A stretch of DNA of 64,000 nt from Peronospora farinosa (lineage: Eukaryota > Oomycota > Peronosporomycetes > Peronosporales > Peronosporaceae): NCBI GenBank assembly GCA_947646735.1, contig CANTFK010000984.1, positions 1 through 64,000 on the forward strand, given 5' to 3'. The notes under the pieces are model-generated. The model was not told the origin of the DNA. It was given only the letters and a program-made list of their open reading frames with translations, and searched no databases. Position numbers and translations under genes: made by a program. Positions 24,469 to 35,900 of the stretch are shown here, piece by piece. How positions within the stretch are numbered: position 1 is the first letter of the stretch; each line of letters begins with the position of its first letter.

Positions 24469-24541
24469 TCCCAAATAGTCTAGGCGGTTAGGATACGTGG
24501 CTTTCACCCACGCGACCCGGGTTCGAGTCCCGGTTTGGGAA
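24469..24541 (+). tRNA. tRNA-Glu(TTC), array copy 59
   Basis: Copy 59, consensus. Confidence 0.97.
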
Positions 24542-24861
24542 TTTTGCTTTTTCGCTTTTTCTGCCGCCGACACGCCGTATGGTGTGGCGACAGGGATGCT
24601 GGTACGCGACAATCAGAGCTTCGTATGATGAATTGGCAGCTTGCACGACTCTAACAACGTGTGAAGGCTTCTTATTGACCAGACAGTGCGATGAGGGAAG
24701 CTTCCGACTCGTGTTTGTGAGGATCATATGAACGAAAACAGGAAGCATGTAGTTGTGCGATGCATTCGTGAGACTGTTGGGCCGACGCACGTTTGCGTGC
24801 GGTATGTGGTTGTAGGTTACAATATGTGATTTGGTCGGCATGATCGGTTGAGAGAAGGCGC

Positions 24862-24934
24862 TCCCAAATAGTCTAGGCGGTTAGGATACGTGGCTTTCAC
24901 CCACGCGACCCGGGTTCGAGTCCCGGTTTGGGAA
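24862..24934 (+). tRNA. tRNA-Glu(TTC), array copy 60
   Basis: Copy 60, consensus. Confidence 0.97.
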
Positions 24935-25254
24935 TTTTGCTTTTTCGCTTTTTCTGCCGCCGACACGCCGTATGGTGTGGCGACAGGGATGCTGGTACGC
25001 GACAATCAGAGCTTCGTATGATGAAGTGGCAGCTTGCACGACTCTAACAACGTGTGAAGGCTTCTTATTGACCAGACAGTGCGATGAGGGAAGCTTCCGA
25101 CTCGTGTTTGTGAGGATCATATGAGCGAAAACAGGAAGCATGTAGTTGTGCGATGCATTCGTGAGACTGTTGGGCCGACGCACGTTTGCGTGCGGTACGT
25201 GGTTGTAGGTTACAATATGTGATTTGGTCGGCATGATCGGTTGAGAGAAGGCGC

Positions 25255-25327
25255 TCCCAAATAGTCTAGGCGGTTAGGATACGTGGCTTTCACCCACGCG
25301 ACCCGGGTTCGAGTCCCGGTTTGGGAA
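25255..25327 (+). tRNA. tRNA-Glu(TTC), array copy 61
   Basis: Copy 61, consensus. Confidence 0.97.
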
Positions 25328-25647
25328 TTTTGCTTTTTCGCTTTTTCTGCCGCCGACACGCCGTATGGTGTGGCGACAGGGATGCTGGTACGCGACAATC
25401 AGAGCTTCGTATGATGAATTGGCAGCTTGCACGACTCTAACAACGTGTGAAGGCTTCTTATTGACCAGACAGTGCGATGAGGGAAGCTTCCGACTCGTGT
25501 TTGTGAGGATCATATGAACGAAAACAGGAAGCATGTAGTTGTGCGATGCATTCGTGAGACTGTTGGGCCGACGCACGTTTGCGTGCGGTACGTGGTTGTA
25601 GGTTACAATATGTGATTTGGTCGGCATGATCGGTTGAGAGAAGGCGC

Positions 25648-25720
25648 TCCCAAATAGTCTAGGCGGTTAGGATACGTGGCTTTCACCCACGCGACCCGGG
25701 TTCGAGTCCCGGTTTGGGAA
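25648..25720 (+). tRNA. tRNA-Glu(TTC), array copy 62
   Basis: Copy 62, consensus. Confidence 0.97.
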
Positions 25721-26040
25721 TTTTGCTTTTTCGCTTTTTCTGCCGCCGACACGCCGTATGGTGTGGCGACAGGGATGCTGGTACGCGACAATCAGAGCTT
25801 CGTATGATGAAGTGGCAGCTTGCACGACTCTAACAACGTGTGAAGGCTTCTTATTGACCAGACAGTGCGATGAGGGAAGCTTCCGACTCGTGTTTGTGAG
25901 GATCATATGAACGAAAACAGGAAGCATGTAGTTGTGCGATGCATTCGTGAGACTGTTGGGCCGACGCACGTTTGCGTGCGGTACGTGGTTGTAGGTTACA
26001 ATATGTGATTTGGTCGGCATGATCGGTTGAGAGAAGGCGC

Positions 26041-26113
26041 TCCCAAATAGTCTAGGCGGTTAGGATACGTGGCTTTCACCCACGCGACCCGGGTTCGAGT
26101 CCCGGTTTGGGAA
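26041..26113 (+). tRNA. tRNA-Glu(TTC), array copy 63
   Basis: Copy 63, consensus; last of the uninterrupted 393-bp series. Confidence 0.97.
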
Positions 26114-26432
26114 TTTTGCTTTTTCGCTTTTTCTGCCGCCGACACGCCGTATGGTGTGGCGACAGGGATGCTGGTACGCGACAATCAGAGCTTCGTATGA
26201 TGAAGTGGCAGCTTGCACGACTCTAACAACGTGTGAAGGCTTCTTATTGACCAGACAGTGCGATGAGGGAAGCTTCCGACTCGTGTTTGTGAGGATCATA
26301 TGAACGAAAACAGGAAGCATGTAGTTGTGCGATGCATTCGTGAGACTGTTGGGCCGACGCACGTTTCGTGCGGTACGTGGTTGTAGGTTACAATATGTGA
26401 TTTGGTCGGCATGATCGGTTGAGAGAAGGCGC

Positions 26433-26505
26433 TCCCAAATAGTCTAGGCGGTTAGGATACGTGGCTTTCACCCACGCGACCCGGGTTCGAGTCCCGGTTT
26501 GGGAA
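26433..26505 (+). tRNA. tRNA-Glu(TTC), array copy 64
   Basis: Copy 64, consensus; first 392-bp spacing (one base lost from the spacer hairpin loop). Confidence 0.97.
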
Positions 26506-26825
26506 TTTTGCTTTTTCGCTTTTTCTGCCGCCGACACGCCGTATGGTGTGGCGACAGGGATGCTGGTACGCGACAATCAGAGCTTCGTATGATGAAGTGG
26601 CAGCTTGCACGACTCTAACAACGTGTGAAGGCTTCTTATTGACCAGACAGTGCGATGAGGGAAGCTTCCGACTCGTGTTTGTGAGGATCATATGAACGAA
26701 AACAGGAAGCATGTAGTTGTGCGATGCATTCGTGAGACTGTTGGGCCGACGCACGTTTGCGTGCGGTACGTGGTTGTAGGTTACAATATGTGATTTGGTC
26801 GGCATGATCGGTTGAGAGAAGGCGC

Positions 26826-26898
26826 TCCCAAATAGTCTAGGCGGTTAGGATACGTGGCTTTCACCCACGCGACCCGGGTTCGAGTCCCGGTTTGGGAA
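26826..26898 (+). tRNA. tRNA-Glu(TTC), array copy 65
   Basis: Copy 65, consensus; 393-bp spacing. Confidence 0.97.
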
Positions 26899-27217
26899 TT
26901 TTGCTTTTTCGCTTTTTCTGCCGCCGACACGCCGTATGGTGTGGCGACAGGGATGCTGGTACGCGACAATCAGAGCTTCGTATGATGAAGTGGCAGCTTG
27001 CACGACTCTAACAACGTGTGAAGGCTTCTTATTGACCAGACAGTGCGATGAGGGAAGCTTCCGACTCGTGTTTGTGAGGATCATATGAACGAAAACAGGA
27101 AGCATGTAGTTGTGCGATGCATTCGTGAGACTGTTGGGCCGACGCACGTTTCGTGCGGTACGTGGTTGTAGGTTACAATATGTGATTTGGTCGGCATGAT
27201 CGGTTGAGAGAAGGCGC

Positions 27218-27290
27218 TCCCAAATAGTCTAGGCGGTTAGGATACGTGGCTTTCACCCACGCGACCCGGGTTCGAGTCCCGGTTTGGGAA
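27218..27290 (+). tRNA. tRNA-Glu(TTC), array copy 66
   Basis: Copy 66, consensus; 392-bp spacing. Confidence 0.97.
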
Positions 27291-27610
27291 TTTTGCTTTT
27301 TCGCTTTTTCTGCCGCCGACACGCCGTATGGTGTGGCGACAGGGATGCTGGTACGCGACAATCAGAGCTTCGTATGATGAAGTGGCAGCTTGCACGACTC
27401 TAACAACGTGTGAAGGCTTCTTATTGACCAGACAGTGCGATGAGGGAAGCTTCCGACTCGTGTTTGTGAGGATCATATGAACGAAAACAGGAAGCATGTA
27501 GTTGTGCGATGCATTCGTGAGACTGTTGGGCCGACGCACGTTTGCGTGCGGTACGTGGTTGTAGGTTACAATATGTGATTTGGTCGGCATGATCGGTTGA
27601 GAGAAGGCGC

Positions 27611-27683
27611 TCCCAAATAGTCTAGGCGGTTAGGATACGTGGCTTTCACCCACGCGACCCGGGTTCGAGTCCCGGTTTGGGAA
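27611..27683 (+). tRNA. tRNA-Glu(TTC), array copy 67
   Basis: Copy 67, consensus; 393-bp spacing. Confidence 0.97.
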
Positions 27684-28002
27684 TTTTGCTTTTTCGCTTT
27701 TTCTGCCGCCGACACGCCGTATGGTGTGGCGACAGGGATGCTGGTACGCGACAATCAGAGCTTCGTATGATGAATTGGCAGCTTGCACGACTCTAACAAC
27801 GTGTGAAGGCTTCTTATTGACCAGACAGTGCGATGAGGGAAGCTTCCGACTCGTGTTTGTGAGGATCATATGAACGAAAACAGGAAGCATGTAGTTGTGC
27901 GATGCATTCGTGAGACTGTTGGGCCGACGCACGTTTCGTGCGGTACGTGGTTGTAGGTTACAATATGTGATTTGGTCGGCATGATCGGTTGAGAGAAGGC
28001 GC

Positions 28003-28075
28003 TCCCAAATAGTCTAGGCGGTTAGGATACGTGGCTTTCACCCACTCGACCCGGGTTCGAGTCCCGGTTTGGGAA
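28003..28075 (+). tRNA. tRNA-Glu(TTC), array copy 68, anticodon-stem variant
   Basis: Copy 68 has CCACT in place of CCACG on the 3' side of the anticodon stem, giving a C27:U43 mismatch at the stem end. Boxes and terminators are intact. Confidence 0.92.
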
Positions 28076-28394
28076 TTTTGCTTTTTCGCTTTTTCTGCCG
28101 CCGACACGCCGTATGGTGTGGCGACAGGGATGCTGGTACGCGACAATCAGAGCTTCGTATGATGAAGTGGCAGCTTGCACGACTCTAACAACGTGTGAAG
28201 GCTTCTTATTGACCAGACAGTGCGATGAGGGAAGCTTCCGACTCGTGTTTGTGAAGATCATTTGAACGAAAACAGGAAGCATGTAGTTGTGCGATGCATT
28301 CGTGAGACTGTTGGGCCGACGCACGTTTCGTGCGGTACGTGGTTGTAGGTTACAATATGTGATTTGGTCGGCATGATCGGTTGAGAGAAGGCGC

Positions 28395-28467
28395 TCCCAA
28401 ATAGTCTAGGCGGTTAGGATACGTGGCTTTCACCCACGCGACCCGGGTTCGAGTCCCGGTTTGGGAA
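28395..28467 (+). tRNA. tRNA-Glu(TTC), array copy 69
   Basis: Copy 69, consensus; the spacer before it has the AAGATCATTTG variant also seen in the first unit. Confidence 0.97.
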
Positions 28468-28786
28468 TTTTGCTTTTTCGCTTTTTCTGCCGCCGACACG
28501 CCGTATGGTGTGGCGACAGGGATGCTGGTACGCGACAATCAGAGCTTCGTATGATGAAGTGGCAGCTTGCACGACTCTAACAACGTGTGAAGGCTTCTTA
28601 TTGACCAGACAGTGCGATGAGGGAAGCTTCCGACTCGTGTTTGTGAGGATCATATGAACGAAAACAGGAAGCATGTAGTTGTGCGATGCATTCGTGAGAC
28701 TGTTGGGCCGACGCACGTTTCGTGCGGTACGTGGTTGTAGGTTACAATATGTGATTTGGTCGGCATGATCGGTTGAGAGAAGGCGC

Positions 28787-28859
28787 TCCCAAATAGTCTA
28801 GGCGGTTAGGATACGTGGCTTTCACCCACTCGACCCGGGTTCGAGTCCCGGTTTGGGAA
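28787..28859 (+). tRNA. tRNA-Glu(TTC), array copy 70, anticodon-stem variant
   Basis: Copy 70 carries the C27:U43 mismatch. Confidence 0.92.
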
Positions 28860-29178
28860 TTTTGCTTTTTCGCTTTTTCTGCCGCCGACACGCCGTATGG
28901 TGTGGCGACAGGGATGCTGGTACGCGACAATCAGAGCTTCGTATGATGAAGTGGCAGCTTGCACGACTCTAACAACGTGTGAAGGCTTCTTATTGACCAG
29001 ACAGTGCGATGAGGGAAGCTTCCGACTCGTGTTTGTGAGGATCATATGAACGAAAACAGGAAGCATGTAGTTGTGCGATGCATTCGTGAGACTGTTGGGC
29101 CGACGCACGTTTCGTGCGGTACGTGGTTGTAGGTTACAATATGTGATTTGGTCGGCATGATCGGTTGAGAGAAGGCGC

Positions 29179-29251
29179 TCCCAAATAGTCTAGGCGGTTA
29201 GGATACGTGGCTTTCACCCACGCGACCCGGGTTCGAGTCCCGGTTTGGGAA
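29179..29251 (+). tRNA. tRNA-Glu(TTC), array copy 71
   Basis: Copy 71, consensus. Confidence 0.97.
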
Positions 29252-29570
29252 TTTTGCTTTTTCGCTTTTTCTGCCGCCGACACGCCGTATGGTGTGGCGA
29301 CAGGGATGCTGGTACGCGACAATCAGAGCTTCGTATGATGAAGTGGCAGCTTGCACGACTCTAACAACGTGTGAAGGCTTCTTATTGACCAGACAGTGCG
29401 ATGAGGGAAGCTTCCGACTCGTGTTTGTGAGGATCATATGAGCGAAAACAGGAAGCATGTAGTTGTGCGATGCATTCGTGAGACTGTTGGGCCGACGCAC
29501 GTTTCGTGCGGTACGTGGTTGTAGGTTACAATATGTGATTTGGTCGGCATGATCGGTTGAGAGAAGGCGC

Positions 29571-29643
29571 TCCCAAATAGTCTAGGCGGTTAGGATACGT
29601 GGCTTTCACCCACGCGACCCGGGTTCGAGTCCCGGTTTGGGAA
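29571..29643 (+). tRNA. tRNA-Glu(TTC), array copy 72
   Basis: Copy 72, consensus tRNA; the downstream spacer carries a 38-bp insertion at 29831-29868. Confidence 0.97.
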
Positions 29644-29999
29644 TTTTGCTTTTTTGCTTTTTCTGCCGCCGACACGCCGTATGGTGTGGCGACAGGGATG
29701 CTGGTACGCGACAATCAGAGCTTCGTATGATGAAGTGGCAGCTTGCACGACTCTAACAACGTGTGAAGGCTTCTTATTGACCAGACAATGCGATGAGGGA
29801 AGCTTCCGACTCGTGTTTGTGAGGATCATAGAAGGGTGTTTGAGATTGATCTACATAATCCTATCATATGAACGAAAACAGGAAGCATGTAGTTGTGCGA
29901 TGCATTCGTGAGACTGTTGGGCCGACGCACGTTTGCGTGCGGTATAGTTGTAGGTTACAATATGTGATTTGGTCGGCATGATCGGTTGAGAGAAGGCGC

Positions 30000-30072
30000 T
30001 CCCAAATAGTCTAGGCGGTTAGGATACGTGGCTTTCACCCACGCGACCCGGGTTCGAGTCCCGGTTTGGGAA
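30000..30072 (+). tRNA. tRNA-Glu(TTC), array copy 73
   Basis: Copy 73, consensus tRNA, 429 bp after copy 72; the downstream spacer has a distinctive block (GAGACCATCCGAG...GAATTAAGATC) shared only with copy 80. Confidence 0.97.
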
Positions 30073-30391
30073 TTTTGCTTTTTCGCTTTTTCTGCCGCCG
30101 ACACGCCGTATGGTGTGGCGACAGGGATGCTGGTACGAGACCATCCGAGCTTCGTATAATGAATTAAGATCTTGCACGACTCTAACAACGTGTGAAGGCT
30201 TCTTATTGACCAGACAGTGCGATGAGGGAAGCTTCCGACTCGTGTTTGTGAGGATCATATGAACGAAAACAGGAAGCATGTAGTTGTGCGATGCATTCGT
30301 GAGACTGTTGGGCCGACGCACGTTTCGTGCGGTACGTGGTTGTAGGTTACAATATGTGATTTGGTCGGCATGATCGGTTGAGAGAAGGCGC

Positions 30392-30464
30392 TCCCAAATA
30401 GTCTAGGCGGTTAGGATACGTGGCTTTCACCCACTCGACCCGGGTTCGAGTCCCGGTTTGGGAA
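30392..30464 (+). tRNA. tRNA-Glu(TTC), array copy 74, anticodon-stem variant
   Basis: Copy 74 carries the C27:U43 mismatch. Confidence 0.92.
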
Positions 30465-30773
30465 TTTTGCTTTTTCGCTTTTTCTGCCGCCGACACGCCG
30501 TATGGTGTGGCGACAGGGATGCTGGTACGCGACAATCAGAGCTTCGTATGATGAAGTGGCAGCTTGCACGACTCTAACAACGTGTGAAGGCTTCTTAGTG
30601 CGATGAGGGAAGCTTCCGACTCGTGTTTGTGAGGATCATATGAACGAAAACAGGAAGCATGTAGTTGTGCGATGCATTCGTGAGACTGTTGGGCCGACGC
30701 ACGTTTGCGTGCGGTACGGGGTTGTAGGTTACGATATGTGAATTGATCGGCATGATCGTTTGAGAGAAGGCGC

Positions 30774-30846
30774 TCCCAAATAGTCTAGGCGGTTAGGATA
30801 CGTGGCTTTCACCCACTCGACCCGGGTTCGAGTCCCGGTTTGGGAA
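30774..30846 (+). tRNA. tRNA-Glu(TTC), array copy 75, anticodon-stem variant
   Basis: Copy 75 carries the C27:U43 mismatch; 382 bp after copy 74. Confidence 0.92.
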
Positions 30847-31157
30847 TTTTGCTTTTTCGCTTTTTCTGCCGCCGACACGCCGTATGGTGTGACGACAGGG
30901 ATGCTGGTACGCGACAATCAGAGCTTCGTATGATGAATTGGCAGCTTGCACGACTCTAACAACGTGTGAAGGCTTCTTAAAGTGCGATGAGGGAAGCTTC
31001 CGACTCGTGTTTGTGAGGATCATATGAACGAAAACAGGAAGCATGTAGTTGTGCGATGCATTCGTGAGACTGTTGGGCCGACGCACGTTTGCGTGCGGTA
31101 CGGGGTTGTAGGTTACGATATGTGAATTGATCGGCATGATCGTTTGAGAGAAGGCGC

Positions 31158-31230
31158 TCCCAAATAGTCTAGGCGGTTAGGATACGTGGCTTTCACCCAC
31201 GCGACCCGGGTTCGAGTCCCGGTTTGGGAA
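31158..31230 (+). tRNA. tRNA-Glu(TTC), array copy 76
   Basis: Copy 76, consensus; 384-bp spacing. Confidence 0.97.
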
Positions 31231-31539
31231 TTTTGCTTTTTCGCTTTTTCTGCCGCCGACACGCCGTATGGTGTGACGACAGGGATGCTGGTACGCGACA
31301 ATCAGAGCTTCGTATGATGAAGTGGCAGCTTGCACGACTCTAACAACGTGTGAAGGCTTCTTAGTGCGATGAGGGAAGCTTCCGACTCGTGTTTGTGAGG
31401 ATCATATGAACGAAAACAGGAAGCATGTAGTTGTGCGATGCATTCGTGAGACTGTTGGGCCGACGCACGTTTGCGTGCGGTACGGGGTTGTAGGTTACGA
31501 TATGTGAATTGATCGGCATGATCGTTTGAGAGAAGGCGC

Positions 31540-31612
31540 TCCCAAATAGTCTAGGCGGTTAGGATACGTGGCTTTCACCCACGCGACCCGGGTTCGAGTC
31601 CCGGTTTGGGAA
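31540..31612 (+). tRNA. tRNA-Glu(TTC), array copy 77
   Basis: Copy 77, consensus; 382-bp spacing. Confidence 0.97.
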
Positions 31613-31923
31613 TTTTGCTTTTTCGCTTTTTCTGCCGCCGACACGCCGTATGGTGTGACGACAGGGATGCTGGTACGCGACAATCAGAGCTTCGTATGAT
31701 GAATTGGCAGCTTGCACGACTCTAACAACGTGTGAAGGCTTCTTAAAGTGCGATGAGGGAAGCTTCCGACTCGTGTTTGTGAGGATCATATGAACGAAAA
31801 CAGGAAGCATGTAGTTGTGCGATGCATTCGTGAGACTGTTGGGCCGACGCACGTTTGCGTGCGGTACGGGGTTGTAGGTTACGATATGTGAATTGATCGG
31901 CATGATCGTTTGAGAGAAGGCGC

Positions 31924-31996
31924 TCCCAAATAGTCTAGGCGGTTAGGATACGTGGCTTTCACCCACGCGACCCGGGTTCGAGTCCCGGTTTGGGAA
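31924..31996 (+). tRNA. tRNA-Glu(TTC), array copy 78
   Basis: Copy 78, consensus; 384-bp spacing. Confidence 0.97.
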
Positions 31997-32315
31997 TTTT
32001 GCTTTTTCGCTTTTTCTGCCGCCGACACGCCGTATGGTGTGACGACAGGGATGCTGGTACGCGACAATCAGAGCTTCGTATGATGAATTGGCAGCTTGCA
32101 CGACTCTAACAACGTGTGAAGGCTTCTTATTGACCAGACAGTGCGATGAGGGAAGCTTCCGACTCGTGTTTGTGAGGATCATATGAACGAAAACAGGAAG
32201 CATGTAGTTGTGCGATGCATTCGTGAGACTGTTGGGCCGACGCACGTTTCGTGCGGTACGTGGTTGTAGGTTACAATATGTGATTTGGTCGGCATGATCG
32301 GTTGAGAGAAGGCGC

Positions 32316-32388
32316 TCCCAAATAGTCTAGGCGGTTAGGATACGTGGCTTTCACCCACTCGACCCGGGTTCGAGTCCCGGTTTGGAAA
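32316..32388 (+). tRNA. tRNA-Glu(TTC), array copy 79, doubly mutated
   Basis: Copy 79 has the C27:U43 mismatch and TTTGGAA in the 3' acceptor strand, giving a C2:A71 mismatch. Function is doubtful. Confidence 0.8.
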
Positions 32389-32708
32389 TTTTGCTTTTTC
32401 GCTTTTTCTGCCGCCGACACGCCGTATGGTGTGACGACAGGGATGCTGGTACGCGACAATCAGATCTTCGTATGATGAATTGGCAGCTTGCACGACTCTA
32501 ACAACGTGTGAAGGCTTCTTATTGACCAGACAGTGCGATGAGGGAAGCTTCCGAATCGTGTTTGTGAAGATCATATGAACGAAAACAGGAAGCATGTAGT
32601 TGTGCGATGCATTCGTGAGACTGTTGGGCCGACGCACGTTTGCGTGCGGTATGTAGTTGTAGGTTACAATATGTGATTTGGTCGGCATGATCGGTTGAGA
32701 GAAGGCGC

Positions 32709-32781
32709 TCCCAAATAGTCTAGGCGGTTAGGATACGTGGCTTTCACCCACGCGACCCGGGTTCGAGTCCCGGTTTGGGAA
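32709..32781 (+). tRNA. tRNA-Glu(TTC), array copy 80
   Basis: Copy 80, consensus tRNA; shares the distinctive downstream spacer of copy 73, 2,709 bp earlier. Confidence 0.97.
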
Positions 32782-33100
32782 TTTTGCTTTTTCGCTTTTT
32801 CTGCCGCCGACACGCCGTATGGTGTGGCGACAGGGATGCTGGTACGAGACCATCCGAGCTTCGTATAATGAATTAAGATCTTGCACGACTCTAACAACGT
32901 GTGAAGGCTTCTTATTGACCAGACAGTGCGATGAGGGAAGCTTCCGACTCGTGTTTGTGAAGATCATTTGAACGAAAACAGGAAGCATGTAGTTGTGCGA
33001 TGCATTCGTGAGACTGTTGGGCCGACGCACGTTTCGTGCGGTACGTGGTTGTAGGTTACAATATGTGATTTGGTCGGCATGATCGGTTGAGAGAAGGCGC

Positions 33101-33173
33101 TCCCAAATAGTCTAGGCGGTTAGGATACGTGGCTTTCACCCACTCGACCCGGGTTCGAGTCCCGGTTTGGGAA
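33101..33173 (+). tRNA. tRNA-Glu(TTC), array copy 81, anticodon-stem variant
   Basis: Copy 81 carries the C27:U43 mismatch. Confidence 0.92.
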
Positions 33174-33493
33174 TTTTGCTTTTTCGCTTTTTCTGCCGCC
33201 GACACGCCGTATGGTGTGACGACAGGGATGCTGGTACGCGACAATCAGAGCTTCGTATGATGAATTGGCAGCTTGCACGACTCTAACAACGTGTGAAGGC
33301 TTCTTATTGACCAGACAGTGCGATGAGGGAAGCTTCCGACTCGTGTTTGTGAGGACCATATGAACGAAAACAGGAAGCATGTAGTTGTGCGATGCATTTG
33401 TGAGACTGTTGGGCCGACGCACGTTTGCGTGCGGTATGTAGTTGTAGGTTACAATATGTGATTTGGTCGGCATGATCGGTTGAGAGAAGGCGC

Positions 33494-33566
33494 TCCCAAA
33501 TAGTCTAGGCGGTTAGGATACGTGGCTTTCACCCACTCGACCCGGGTTCGAGTCCCGGTTTGGAAA
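33494..33566 (+). tRNA. tRNA-Glu(TTC), array copy 82, doubly mutated
   Basis: Copy 82 has the same two changes as copy 79 (C27:U43 and C2:A71). Confidence 0.8.
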
Positions 33567-33875
33567 TTTTGCTTTTTCGCTTTTTCTGCCGCCGACACGC
33601 CGTATGGTGTGACGACAGGGATGCTGGTACGCGACAATCAGAGCTTCGTATGATGAAGTGGCAGCTTGCACGACTCTAACAACGTGTGAAGGCTTCTTAG
33701 TGCGATGAGGGAAGCTTCCGACTCGTGTTTGTGAGGATCATATGAACGAAAACAGGAAGCATGTAGTTGTGCGATGCATTCGTGAGACTGTTGGGCCGAC
33801 GCACGTTTGCGTGCGGTACGGGGTTGTAGGTTACGATATGTGAATTGATCGGCATGATCGTTTGAGAGAAGGCGC

Positions 33876-33948
33876 TCCCAAATAGTCTAGGCGGTTAGGA
33901 TACGTGGCTTTCACCCACGCGACCCGGGTTCGAGTCCCGGTTTGGGAA
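33876..33948 (+). tRNA. tRNA-Glu(TTC), array copy 83
   Basis: Copy 83, consensus; 382-bp spacing. Confidence 0.97.
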
Positions 33949-34259
33949 TTTTGCTTTTTCGCTTTTTCTGCCGCCGACACGCCGTATGGTGTGACGACAG
34001 GGATGCTGGTACGCGACAATCAGAGCTTCGTATGATGAATTGGCAGCTTGCACGACTCTAACAACGTGTGAAGGCTTCTTAAAGTGCGATGAGGGAAGCT
34101 TCCGACTCGTGTTTGTGAGGATCATATGAACGAAAACAGGAAGCATGTAGTTGTGCGATGCATTCGTGAGACTGTTGGGCCGACGCACGTTTGCGTGCGG
34201 TACGGGGTTGTAGGTTACGATATGTGAATTGATCGGCATGATCGTTTGAGAGAAGGCGC

Positions 34260-34332
34260 TCCCAAATAGTCTAGGCGGTTAGGATACGTGGCTTTCACCC
34301 ACGCGACCCGGGTTCGAGTCCCGGTTTGGGAA
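34260..34332 (+). tRNA. tRNA-Glu(TTC), array copy 84
   Basis: Copy 84, consensus; 384-bp spacing. Confidence 0.97.
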
Positions 34333-34652
34333 TTTTGCTTTTTCGCTTTTTCTGCCGCCGACACGCCGTATGGTGTGACGACAGGGATGCTGGTACGCGA
34401 CAATCAGAGCTTCGTATGATGAATTGGCAGCTTGCACGACTCTAACAACGTGTGAAGGCTTCTTATTGACCAGACAGTGCGATGAGGGAAGCTTCCGACT
34501 CGTGTTTGTGAGGATCATATGAACGAAAACAGGAAGCATGTAGTTGTGCGATGCATTCGTGAGACTGTTGGGCCGACGCACGTTTGCGTGCGGTATGTAG
34601 TTGTAGGTTACAATATGTGATTTGGTCGGCATGATCGGTTGAGAGAAGGCGC

Positions 34653-34725
34653 TCCCAAATAGTCTAGGCGGTTAGGATACGTGGCTTTCACCCACGCGAC
34701 CCGGGTTCGAGTCCCGGTTTGGGAA
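34653..34725 (+). tRNA. tRNA-Glu(TTC), array copy 85
   Basis: Copy 85, consensus; followed by a hybrid unit that lost its tRNA (junction near 35044). Confidence 0.97.
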
Positions 34726-35245
34726 TTTTGCTTTTTCGCTTTTTCTGCCGCCGACACGCCGTATGGTGTGACGACAGGGATGCTGGTACGCGACAATCAG
34801 AGCTTCGTATGATGAATTGGCAGCTTGCACGACTCTAACAACGTGTGAAGGCTTCTTATTGACCAGACAGTGCGATGAGGGAAGCTTCCGACTCGTGTTT
34901 GTGAGGATCATATGAGCGAAAACAGGAAGCATGTAGTTGTGCGATGCATTCGTGAGACTGTTGGGCCGACGCACGTTTGCGTGCGGTACGGGGTTGTAGG
35001 TTACGATATGTGAATTGGTCGGCATGATCGGTTGAGAGAAGGCGTGTGAAGGCTTCTTATTGACCAGACAGTGCGATGAGGGAAGCTTCCGACTCGTGTT
35101 TGTGAGGATCATATGAGCGAAAACAGGAAGCATGTAGTTGTGCGATGCATTCGTGAGACTGTTGGGCCGACGCACGTTTCGTGCGGTACGTGGTTGTAGG
35201 TTACAATATGTGATTTGGTCGGCATGATCGGTTGAGAGAAGGCGC

Positions 35246-35318
35246 TCCCAAATAGTCTAGGCGGTTAGGATACGTGGCTTTCACCCACTCGACCCGGGTT
35301 CGAGTCCCGGTTTGAGAA
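35246..35318 (+). tRNA. tRNA-Glu(TTC), array copy 86, doubly mutated
   Basis: Copy 86 has C27:U43 and TTTGAGA in the 3' acceptor strand (C3:A70 mismatch). Confidence 0.8.
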
Positions 35319-35827
35319 TTTTGCTTTTTCGCTTTTTCTGCCGCCGACACGCCGTATGGTGTGACGACAGGGATGCTGGTACGCGACAATCAGAGCTTCG
35401 TATGATGAAGTGGCAGCTTGCACGACTCTAACAACGTGTGAAGGCTTCTTAGTGCGATGAGGGAAGCTTCCGACTCGTGTTTGTGAGGATCATATGAGCG
35501 AAAACAGGAAGCATGTAGTTGTGCGATGCATTCGTGAGACTGTTGGGCCGACGCACGTTTGCGTGCGGTACGGGGTTGTAGGTTACGATATGTGAATTGA
35601 TCGGCATGATCGGTTGAGAGAAGGCGTGTGAAGGCTTCTTATTGACCAGACAGTGCGATGAGGGAAGCTTCCGACTCGTGTTTGTGAGGATCATATGAGC
35701 GAAAACAGGAAGCATGTAGTTGTGCGATGCATTCGTGAGACTGTTGGGCCGACGCACGTTTCGTGCGGTACGTGGTTGTAGGTTACAATATGTGATTTGG
35801 TCGGCATGATCGGTTGAGAGAAGGCGC

Positions 35828-35900
35828 TCCCAAATAGTCTAGGCGGTTAGGATACGTGGCTTTCACCCACTCGACCCGGGTTCGAGTCCCGGTTTGAGAA
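35828..35900 (+). tRNA. tRNA-Glu(TTC), array copy 87, doubly mutated
   Basis: Copy 87 has the same two changes as copy 86 and also follows a tRNA-less hybrid unit. Confidence 0.8.
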
